Of a stretch of DNA of 5,055 bases, positions 1 through 5,055 are shown piece by piece. This DNA is from Sphingomonadales bacterium. Lineage in GTDB: Bacteria > Pseudomonadota > Alphaproteobacteria > Sphingomonadales > Sphingomonadaceae. The stretch covers positions 1,090 through 6,144 of the forward strand of contig JAIVHR010000271.1 of the NCBI GenBank assembly GCA_020200935.1. The letters are read 5' to 3'. The notes beneath the pieces are model-generated. The model was not told the origin of the DNA and did not search any database. It saw only the letters and a program-made list of their open reading frames with translations. Both the position numbers and the translations under genes were made by a program. The number at the start of each line of letters is the position of its first letter. Position 1 is the stretch's first letter.

Positions 1-616
1 GGCTTCTATCCACGCCGTAAAATTCGGGGAAATAGCTCTCGCGTAGACGCCGGCTCGCCGCCGCCCGCGCGCCGATATCGAGCGCCTCGGGTTCGAGCAG
101 GATGACGCCGCGAAGGATGTCGAAATCGAAGCCGCCCGAACGCAGATATCGAGGATCGGTGCCGATCAAGGCGGCTATCGTCGCGGCACTGCCCCGTCCA
201 ACGAGCACGATGCGCGTCGGATCGTGGCCGATCTCCTCGACATTCTCCCGCATGTAGAACAAGGCGGCGACGATATCCTCGAGCGCTTCGTCGACCTTGG
301 CATTCTGTCGGGTCCTGACGTCGACATGGCAATAGCCGCGATCCAGCGCGTAGGGCGCCAGATAATCGTCTTCGGAAGCGTCCTGGCCGTCGGCCCAATA
401 TCCCTCGTCGAGATAGACCAGTAACGGTCGGGGCTCCTCGGAAGCCGAGCAGGAATAGGTGAGCGTCTGGCGGGTCTCGTCGCCATATTCCCGGAAATCG
501 ATCACGTAATCGTCGGGCATGTGAGGCGGCGGGTCGATATTTTCGAAGCGGCTCAGTTGCGCCTGAGCTGGCCAGACCAGCAACGAAGACAACAGCAATG
601 TCAGCAACTTCCGCAT
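1..616 (-). CDS. Secreted alpha/beta-hydrolase-like protein, probable pseudoenzyme (partial, C-terminus beyond window)
   Basis: The visible 205 residues start with a Sec signal peptide: MRK, a Leu-rich core, then AQA before Gln20, so cleavage is likely after Ala19 and the protein is probably periplasmic. The rest resembles the BD-FAE/carboxylesterase type of alpha/beta hydrolase: a beta strand RPLLVYL (63-69), a helix plus HDPTRIVLVG (131-140), and a following helix and strand with GTDPRYL (152-158) and RGVILLEPEALDI (169-181). The family normally has HGGG after the first strand and G-H-S-A-G at the elbow. Here these read LDEG (69-72) and GRGSA (140-144), so the nucleophile position is Gly142 with a Ser one residue later. 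Ordinary esterase activity is therefore doubtful. The frame is open to base 2, and the acid and His of the triad would lie outside the window. The ATG at 616 is preceded directly by GGGGAGG with no spacer, but it gives the best signal peptide. It is divergent from purA. Fold assignment is fairly sure; function is unknown. Confidence 0.75.
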   Translation of the reverse strand, partial: MRKLLTLLLSSLLVWPAQAQLSRFENIDPPPHMPDDYVIDFREYGDETRQTLTYSCSASEEPRPLLVYLDEGYWADGQDASEDDYLAPYALDRGYCHVDVRTRQNAKVDEALEDIVAALFYMRENVEEIGHDPTRIVLVGRGSAATIAALIGTDPRYLRSGGFDFDILRGVILLEPEALDIGARAAASRRLRESYFPEFYGVDRS

Positions 617-758
617 CCTCCCCACATGGCGATCGGGGCGCCGGTTGAAAAGAGGCACCCGACCCGTCCATCGATACTTCCCGCCGGTGATGGACCTGAC
701 GCGTCGCGGCGATTAGGGACGGCTCCGCCGTTCGACTGCAGAGAAGAGACACCAAATC
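617..758. promoter_or_regulatory. Divergent intergenic region between the hydrolase-like gene and purA
   Basis: These 142 bases must carry the 5' signals of both divergent genes. A TTGAAA at 645-650 (plus strand) could be a -35 box for purA, but the nearest -10-like GATACT (673-678) is 22 bases away, which is too far for a standard sigma-70 promoter. A perfect 5-bp hairpin, ACGGC-TCC-GCCGT, lies at 719-731 just before the purA ribosome site. The purA Shine-Dalgarno is weak (AGAAGAG, 742-748, about 10 bases before ATG). No promoter can be assigned with confidence. Confidence 0.3.
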
Positions 759-1819
759 ATGGCCAACGTCACCGTGATCGGCGCCCAGTGGGGCGATGAG
801 GGCAAGGGCAAGATCGTCGACTGGCTGTCGAAGCGCGCCGATTGCGTCGTCCGCTTCCAGGGCGGCCACAATGCCGGCCATACACTGGTCGTCGGCAACA
901 ATGTCTACAAGCTCTCGCTGCTTCCCTCGGGCATCGTCCGCGGCACGCCATCCTTCATCGGCAACGGCGTGGTGCTCGATCCCTGGGCGCTGCGCGACGA
1001 GGTCGAAAAAGTCAGGGGGCAAGGCGTCGACGTCACTCCCGACATCCTCCATGTCGCCGAAACCTGCCCGCTGATCCTGCCGATCCACCGCGATCTCGAC
1101 GCGATGCGCGAGGATGCTTCGGGCGAAGGCAAGATCGGCACCACCCGGCGCGGCATCGGCCCGGCCTATGAAGACAAGGTCGGCCGCCGCGCGATTCGGG
1201 TCTGCGATCTCGCCCATCTCGACGAACTCAGCCCCCAGCTCGATCGCCTCTGTGCACACCACGACGCGTTGCGCGCGGGCTTCGGCGTACAGCCGATCGA
1301 CCGCGAGCGGTTGCTCAACGACCTCGGCGAGATCGCCGATTTCGTGCTGCCCTTCGCCAAACCCGTCTGGCGCGATCTCAACACCGCGCGCAACCAGGGC
1401 AAGCGCATCCTTTTTGAGGGCGCGCAGGGCGTGCTGCTCGATGTCGATCACGGCACCTATCCCTTCGTCACCTCCTCGAACACGGTCGCCGGCACGGCGG
1501 CCGGAGGCTCGGGGCTCGGCCCCGGCGCGGCGGGCTTCGTGCTCGGCATCGTCAAGGCCTATACGACGCGTGTCGGCGCCGGCCCCTTCCCGACCGAGCT
1601 CGAAGATGAGGTGGGCCGGCGCCTCGGCGAGCGCGGCAACGAATTCGGCACGGTTGGAGCGAATCGACCGCCGGGGCGCGCAGCTGGAACGATCTTCCGG
1701 CCCAGGCGATCAAATATGTCCGCCGGGTGGAGGAGCTGGTCGGCTGTCCCGTGGCGCTCGTCTCAACGAGCCCCGAGAGGGAGGACACGATCCTCGTGCG
1801 GGATCCATTCGCGGATTAA
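759..1819 (+). pseudogene. purA: Adenylosuccinate synthetase, disrupted by internal deletion and frameshift
   Basis: PurA joins IMP and aspartate with GTP hydrolysis in the first step from IMP to AMP, in the cytosol. Residues 1-299 are unmistakable: WGDEGKGK P-loop (11-18) with Asp13, GGHNAGHT with His41, [13 protein letters not shown] (128-140) followed by Arg143, and the block ending GNEFGTV (293-299). After Val299 the frame turns to non-PurA sequence. From base 1652, in the frame one base earlier, the true C-terminus appears: 55 codons from GWSESTAGA to LVRDPFAD, stop TAA at 1817-1819. About 354 of a usual 430 or so residues remain, so roughly 75 codons are missing, with a deleted length of 3n+1. 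The lost part normally holds the aspartate-binding Arg-rich loop (about 299-305 in E. coli) and the guanine-recognition TKLDVLD segment, so the product should be inactive. In the original frame translation would continue to a stop at 2031-2033, running through the downstream repeat. This could be a real pseudogene or an assembly or sequencing error. Confidence 0.9.
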
Positions 1820-1825
1820 TTGGAA

Positions 1826-1863
1826 AATCCTCCCCAGCGCGAAGCGCGTCAGGGGAGGGGGAC
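1826..1863 (+). repeat. Left arm of palindromic element
   Basis: Begins AATCCTCCCC and ends GGGGAGGGGGAC. The arm itself folds: outer stem CCTCCCC with GGGGAGG, inner stem GCGC-GAA-GCGC. A separate perfect hairpin, ACCGGC-GAA-GCCGGT, follows directly at 1862-1876. Confidence 0.75.
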
Positions 1864-1968
1864 CGGCGAAGCCGGTGGAGGGGCGCGAGCGAAGCGAGCT
1901 CCCGACGGAAGCCTCGTGCTTGCAGGCGAACGTGTCGCGATACTCGTCCACCATTTTCTACGAAAATA

Positions 1969-2006
1969 GTCCCCCTCCCCCGACGGCCTTCGGCCCAGGG
2001 AGGATT
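1969..2006 (-). repeat. Right arm of palindromic element
   Basis: Read on the minus strand it begins AATCCTCCCT and ends GGGGGAGGGGGAC, aligning without gaps to the left arm. The inner stem is GGCC-GAA-GGCC in place of GCGC-GAA-GCGC: both strands of the stem changed together and pairing is kept. Confidence 0.75.
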
Positions 2007-2058
2007 GTTGCTTACACGCCTGTAGGTAGCTAAATTCCCACCACACAGGAGGGATGCC
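2007..2058 (+). promoter_or_regulatory. Leader of the beta-helix/cytochrome operon with strong Shine-Dalgarno
   Basis: AGGAGGG at 2047-2053 is a near-ideal ribosome site, 6 bases (from the end of AGGAGG) before the ATG at 2059, and it fixes that start. A possible weak promoter is TTGCTT (2009-2014) with TAAATT (2031-2036), spacer 16. It matches the sigma-70 consensus only partly and abuts the outer edge of the palindromic element. Confidence 0.35.
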
Positions 2059-3246
2059 ATGAAGATATTCGCCGCCACCGCGATTGCGCTGCTCGGATCG
2101 ACCAGCGCGCTCGCCGCCACCCATACCGTCGAGGCCGGGCCCGATGCGCAGGAGCGGCTTCAGACCGCGCTGATCGAGGCGCAGCCGGGCGATACGGTGC
2201 AAATCGGCGCCGGGCGCTTCGAGCTGACCGACGGCCTCTCGCTCGATGTCGACAATGTCACCGTCCGAGGCGCGGGGTCCAACGCGACGATCCTCGATTT
2301 CTCGAACCAGATGGGCGCGGGCGAGGGGCTGATGGTGACCTCGAACGATGTCGTGCTGCGCGATTTCGCGGTCGAGGACACCAAGGGCGACGGCATCAAA
2401 TCGAAAGAGGCCGACCGCATCGTCTATCACAATATTCGCGTCGAATGGACCCGCGGCCCGCACCCCGATAACGGCGCCTACGGAATCTATCCCGTGGAAT
2501 CGACGCATATTCTCGTTGATGGGGTGACAGTGATCGGCTCATCGGATGCCGGCATTTACGTCGGCCAGTCGGACCAGATCGTCGTGCGCAATTCGAACGT
2601 CCAGTATAACGTCGCCGGCATCGAGATCGAAAACAGCCACAATGCCGACGTCCACAATAATTTCGTCACCAAGAATACCGGTGGCATCCTCGTCTTCGAC
2701 CTACCGAACCTGCCGCAGATGGGCGGCCATTCGACGCGCGTCTTCAACAATCTGGTGGTCGACAACAACACGGCGAATTTCGCGCCCGCGGGCAATATCG
2801 TCGCCAGCGTCCCGGCCGGGATGGGAGTGATGGTGATGGCCAACCGCAATGTCGAGATCACCCAGAATATCATGGCCGACAATGCGACCGGCAACGTCAT
2901 GCTGGTCGCCTATTCGCAGGATTATGACGACGAAAATTACAACCCCTCGCCGCGCGATGTGCGGGTCAGCGGCAATATCCACGGCCGTGCCGGCTGGGCG
3001 CCGGGCTTTCCGGGCGGCGATATGCTCGCCCAGGCGATGGGCGGTTCGCTGCCGCCGATCCTGTGGGACGGCAACGGCAGCGGGATCGTCGTCAGCGACG
3101 ACGTGCCCGTGGTATCGCTCGGCCTGACCTCGGCGAGCCAACCGCGAGGCGAGGCGCAACCGTCGCTGGTCGAACTCCACGGCGAGACCGAGGCGACCTC
3201 GCAGGCAGTGACGCTGCCCGACAGCATGGAGGCCGCTCTCCGGTGA
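2059..3246 (+). CDS. Secreted right-handed parallel beta-helix repeat protein, partner of SO2930-family cytochrome
   Basis: A 395-residue protein with a Sec signal peptide (MKIFAATAIALLGSTSALAA, cleavage near residue 19-20), so probably periplasmic or exported. The mature part starts like other members of its family: AGPDAQERLQTALIEAQPGDTVQIGAGRFEL-type sequence over 26-56, the usual cap of pectate-lyase-like or NosD-like beta helices. Helix coils follow through about residue 285 with typical beta-strand turns: NVTVRGAG (66-73), DVVLRDFAVED (97-107), DAGIYVGQSDQIVVRNS (163-179), AGIEIENS (186-193), GGILVFDLPNLPQMGG (208-223), NVEITQNIMADN (264-275). A conserved-looking tail has HGRAGWAPGFPGG (308-320) and PPILWDG (332-338). 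I recognise it as the beta-helix family (TIGR03805 as I recall) that recurs beside SO2930-type cytochromes; its substrate and activity are not established. The stop overlaps the next start by 4 bases (GTGA), implying translational coupling. Length and frame look intact, unlike the flanking purA and cytochrome genes. Confidence 0.88.
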   Translation: MKIFAATAIALLGSTSALAATHTVEAGPDAQERLQTALIEAQPGDTVQIGAGRFELTDGLSLDVDNVTVRGAGSNATILDFSNQMGAGEGLMVTSNDVVLRDFAVEDTKGDGIKSKEADRIVYHNIRVEWTRGPHPDNGAYGIYPVESTHILVDGVTVIGSSDAGIYVGQSDQIVVRNSNVQYNVAGIEIENSHNADVHNNFVTKNTGGILVFDLPNLPQMGGHSTRVFNNLVVDNNTANFAPAGNIVASVPAGMGVMVMANRNVEITQNIMADNATGNVMLVAYSQDYDDENYNPSPRDVRVSGNIHGRAGWAPGFPGGDMLAQAMGGSLPPILWDGNGSGIVVSDDVPVVSLGLTSASQPRGEAQPSLVELHGETEATSQAVTLPDSMEAALR

Positions 3247-4250
3247 CGCGGCTGCTCGCCGTCCTCATCGGCTGGCTCGCGCTGGTCAGCGCGAGCGCGC
3301 CCGCGCCCGCGCCCGTCGCGCTCAATCTCGTCACCGGCGATACGCTCCCCGAGCGATTGTCGGATTTTCATTTTTTTACCGATAGTAATGCCCAAGTGCC
3401 GAACGAGCGCGTGACGCCGTATACGATCAACACCCAGCTTTTTTCCGATTATGCGGCGAAGCAGCGTTTCGTCTATGTGCCGCCGGGCCTGACGGCGGCC
3501 TACAATCCCGACGAAGCCTTCGACTTTCCGATCGGCTCGGCCTTCATCAAGAGCTTCGGCTATCCGGCCGATTTCCGAGATCCCGATGCCGAAATCCGGC
3601 TGATCGAGACGCGCGTGCTGCTGCGCCGCGCCGAAGGCTGGGTCGCGCTACCCTATGTCTGGAACGCGGAGGGAACCGACGCCGTGCTGCGGCGCGGCGG
3701 CGCGCGGCTGCCAGCCTCCTGGATCGACGAAAGCGGCGAGCGGCAGCAGATCAGCTACCGCGTGCCCAATCAGAATCAGTGCAAGACCTGTCACGAACTC
3801 GATGACGAGATCGCGCTGCTCGGCCCCAAGGCCCGCAACCTCAATGACGGCGCGCGGATGGCGAGCTGGGTCGATGCCGGCATCCTCGATCGCGCGCCCG
3901 CCGACGCGCCGCGCGTCCCGGTCTGGGACGACCCCGAAGACGGCACGCTCGAGGCGCGCGCCCGCGGCTATCTGGACGTCAACTGCGCGAGCAATTCGGG
4001 GCTGTTCCTCACCTATGACGAGGCCGATCCGGTCGCGCTCGGCATACTCAAGCGGCCGGTCGCCGCCGGCCGGGGCAGTGGGGGTCGCGCCTTCGATATC
4101 GCGCCGGGTGATCCGGAGGATTCGATCCTGCTCTTTCGCATGGAGGCGAGCGACCCCGGCATCGCCATGCCCGAGCTGGGCCGCGAGCTGCTGCACCGCG
4201 AAGGAATCGCGCTGATTCATGCTTATATCGCCCGAATGGGGAACGAGTGA
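3243..4250 (+). CDS. SO2930-family c-type cytochrome, apparently missing its second heme site
   Basis: A 335-residue protein starting at GTG 3243, chosen because GGAGG (3228-3232) lies 10 bases upstream and translation then opens with a signal peptide (VTRLLAVLIGWLALVSASA) followed by an Ala-Pro run. It is therefore likely periplasmic. N-terminal family signatures are present: LSDFHFF (39-45), TPYTINTQLFSDYAAKQRFVYVPPG (58-82), FDFPIGSAFIKSFGYP (93-108) and LPYVWNAEGTDA (136-147). The first heme-binding motif is CKTCH (180-184) within PNQNQCKTCHE. The family, as I know it (TIGR03806, HNE_0200/SO2930), is diheme with a second motif of the form YLDxNCAHCH followed by a short Gly/Pro-rich stretch and SNSGLFL. 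Here the sequence reads YLDVNCASNSGLFL (243-256): Cys248 remains but the CXXCH is gone, consistent with an in-frame loss of roughly 8-9 codons. The product would be monoheme. Electron-transfer role with the co-translated beta-helix protein is inferred; the reaction is unknown. Confidence 0.85.
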   Translation: MTRLLAVLIGWLALVSASAPAPAPVALNLVTGDTLPERLSDFHFFTDSNAQVPNERVTPYTINTQLFSDYAAKQRFVYVPPGLTAAYNPDEAFDFPIGSAFIKSFGYPADFRDPDAEIRLIETRVLLRRAEGWVALPYVWNAEGTDAVLRRGGARLPASWIDESGERQQISYRVPNQNQCKTCHELDDEIALLGPKARNLNDGARMASWVDAGILDRAPADAPRVPVWDDPEDGTLEARARGYLDVNCASNSGLFLTYDEADPVALGILKRPVAAGRGSGGRAFDIAPGDPEDSILLFRMEASDPGIAMPELGRELLHREGIALIHAYIARMGNE

Positions 4251-4253
4251 TGC

Positions 4254-4276
4254 GTTGACGCTTTTTCTGTGTTGAC
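4254..4276 (+). promoter_or_regulatory. Direct repeat of GTTGAC, possible -35 elements
   Basis: GTTGAC occurs at 4254-4259 and again at 4271-4276, 17 bases apart, between the cytochrome stop and the methyltransferase. TTGACG and TTGACC each match 5 of 6 bases of the sigma-70 -35 box, but neither has a convincing -10 box at standard spacing. It could be a promoter or operator for the methyltransferase, or chance. Confidence 0.2.
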
Positions 4277-4289
4277 CGGAGTAAACAAC

Positions 4290-4313
4290 ATGCCCAGTGA
4301 GCAGCGCCGATGA
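4290..4313 (+). CDS. Possible 7-codon leader peptide (MPSEQRR)
   Basis: GGAG (4278-4281) sits 8 bases before this ATG, the best ribosome site in the 59-base gap. The ORF ends at TGA 4311-4313, which overlaps the methyltransferase start as ATGA. The arrangement suits translational coupling by re-initiation. Being so short, it may also be chance, or mark a mis-called start or a small indel near the methyltransferase start. Confidence 0.3.
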   Translation: MPSEQRR

Positions 4314-5053
4314 CCTCCCGCGAAGCCACCAAATTCCTGCCGCGCAACCATGACGAGGTGGAGAATCTCGAGCGCGGATTCCGGCACTGGGCGACGCTGA
4401 TCGGCATCGGCGCGATCCAGTGGCCGTGGCTGTTGCGATCGCTGCGCGGCGGAAGCAAGGCCGACAAACGCGCGCTGCTCGAAAGGCTGGAGCTGCCGCT
4501 CGATGCGCTGCCCAATCTCGGCAGCTGGAAGGCCGACACCCATTTCCTCCACCGGATCGTCGACTGGATTCTCGCCGAACAGCCCGAGCTGGTCGTCGAA
4601 TTCGGCACCGGCGCTTCGAGCCTGATCATCGCCCGCGCGCTGCAACTCAACGGCAAGGGCCGACTGATCAGCTTCGATCAATATGAGGATTTCATCGAAT
4701 CGACCCAGCAATGGCTCGGCGAATACGGGCTCACCGCCGACCTACGCTGCGTCCCGCTGGTGGCGTCGCCCGAGCCCTGGCCGGGGCTCTGGTACGATCA
4801 TGGCGCGCTGCCCGACGATATCGATCTGCTGATCGTCGATGGCCCCTGCTGGACGATCCACCCCTTCGTTCGCGGCGCCGCCGACGGCGTTTTTTCCCAT
4901 CTGCGCCGGGGCGGCGTCGTGCTGCTCGACGACGGCGCGCGGCCCGGCGAACGGATAGTCCGCAAAAGATGGGAAGAACGCTGGCCCGACTTCGATTTTC
5001 ACTTGGCCCGCGAAGGCGCCAAGGGAACGGTCGTCGGCATCAGGCGCGCCTGA
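4310..5053 (+). CDS. Class I SAM-dependent methyltransferase-like protein
   Basis: A 247-residue protein without a signal peptide, so cytosolic. It has the Rossmann methyltransferase order of motifs: motif I VVEFGTGASSLIIARAL (95-111, glycine-rich SAM loop EFGTGAS), the acidic end of strand 2 at ISFDQYEDF (120-128, Asp123), motif II IDLLIVDGP (171-179) and motif III LRRGGVVLLDD (198-208). The first 90 residues are a helical N-terminal extension with HWATLIGIGAIQWPWLLRSL (26-45), which could touch the membrane, and GSWKADTHFLHRIVDWIL (71-88), typical of sequences preceding motif I in this group. The substrate cannot be told from sequence. The ATG at 4310 is the only start available: an in-frame TGA lies at 4298-4300 and no other start follows it. 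It has no strong Shine-Dalgarno of its own. It is 59 bases after the cytochrome gene, so it may share that operon, though its functional link to the pair is unproven. The gene is complete, with TGA at 5051-5053. Confidence 0.85.
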   Translation: MTSREATKFLPRNHDEVENLERGFRHWATLIGIGAIQWPWLLRSLRGGSKADKRALLERLELPLDALPNLGSWKADTHFLHRIVDWILAEQPELVVEFGTGASSLIIARALQLNGKGRLISFDQYEDFIESTQQWLGEYGLTADLRCVPLVASPEPWPGLWYDHGALPDDIDLLIVDGPCWTIHPFVRGAADGVFSHLRRGGVVLLDDGARPGERIVRKRWEERWPDFDFHLAREGAKGTVVGIRRA

Positions 5054-5055
5054 CC

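Larger units (their letters stand above)
1826..2006. mobile_element. MITE-like palindromic repeat element with 38-base terminal inverted arms
   Basis: This is a 181-base non-coding element beginning 6 bases after the purA stop. Two 38-base arms (1826-1863 and 1969-2006) form inverted repeats identical at 31 of 38 positions. Inside them a second inverted pair, GGTGGA (1875-1880) and TCCACC (1947-1952), continues the palindrome. There are also local hairpins with GAA loops and ATTTTC-TAC-GAAAAT (1953-1967). The centre (about 1881-1946) is not symmetric. No transposase is encoded and I see no clear target-site duplication. The style matches repeats common in sphingomonad genomes (inference from memory). 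It may fold in RNA and affect termination or stability between purA and the next operon, but no U-tract follows either arm. Confidence 0.65.

Noticed and set aside
6..1451. Long minus-strand open frame (481 codons) covering the hydrolase-like gene and opposite purA
   Set aside because: It is antisense to conserved PurA and out of frame with the hydrolase-like protein, with Arg-rich low-meaning sequence; long open antisense frames are expected in high-GC DNA.
1826..1863. Left arm hairpin as a Rho-independent terminator for purA
   Set aside because: The stem is strong but no T-run follows; G-rich sequence follows instead.
1763..1954. Minus-strand ORF starting [16 protein letters not shown]
   Set aside because: It lies mostly within the palindromic element and runs into the purA 3' end. 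It is the kind of spurious small protein often predicted from such repeats; no ribosome site supports it.
1849..2508. Minus-strand ORF of 219 codons opposite the start of the beta-helix gene
   Set aside because: Antisense to a clearly conserved coding region and to the repeat; no recognisable domain or ribosome site.
3063..3242. Upstream extension of the cytochrome frame to an earlier GTG
   Set aside because: It would overlap the beta-helix gene by about 180 bases and bury the signal peptide; the GTG at 3243 has a good ribosome site and gives a proper export signal.
3371..3377. Run of seven T in a GC-rich gene as a frameshift or sequencing error site
   Set aside because: The frame continues on both sides with family-like sequence (DFHFFTDS), so there is no sign of an indel here.
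4252..4266. GCG-TTGA-CGC followed by TTTTT as an intrinsic terminator after the cytochrome gene
   Set aside because: The stem is only 3 bp and the next pairs mismatch, too weak to call a terminator.

Overview
The base composition is high GC, and the gene content points to an alphaproteobacterium, most likely a sphingomonad or a relative. The reasons are the PurA sequence style, the pairing of a secreted beta-helix protein with an SO2930-family c-type cytochrome, and a GC-rich stem-loop repeat with GAA loops of a kind common in Sphingomonadales genomes. The taxonomic call is inference from recognition, with no database search behind it.

Layout. Bases 1-616 (minus strand) hold the first 205 residues of a secreted alpha/beta-hydrolase-like protein that runs off the left edge. 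Its usual oxyanion and nucleophile motifs are replaced, so it looks like a pseudoenzyme or a very divergent enzyme. A 142-base divergent intergenic region separates it from purA (759-1819, plus strand). purA is broken: codons 1-299 are clearly PurA, and the last 55 codons of PurA are present in another frame, but the roughly 75 codons between them are gone. Just after the purA stop lies a MITE-like palindromic element (about 1826-2006). Its two 38-base arms match at 31 positions, and the differences include compensatory changes that keep an inner stem.

Bases 2059-4250 encode a tightly coupled pair: a secreted right-handed beta-helix protein and a secreted c-type cytochrome, overlapping by 4 bases (GTGA). 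This pair belongs to a recurrent but functionally uncharacterised two-gene unit. The cytochrome keeps its first CXXCH (residues 180-184), but the second site expected from family knowledge appears to have been removed by a short in-frame deletion after Cys248. After 59 bases comes a complete class I SAM-dependent methyltransferase-like gene (4310-5053). It lacks a good Shine-Dalgarno of its own and may be translationally coupled to a 7-codon leader ORF (4290-4313).

The most notable points are two apparent deletions in different genes (purA and the second heme site), the degenerate hydrolase active site, the covarying repeat arms, and the possible leader peptide. The two deletions could be real decay or assembly error, and read data would decide. 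I see no rRNA, tRNA, CRISPR array or transposase gene.
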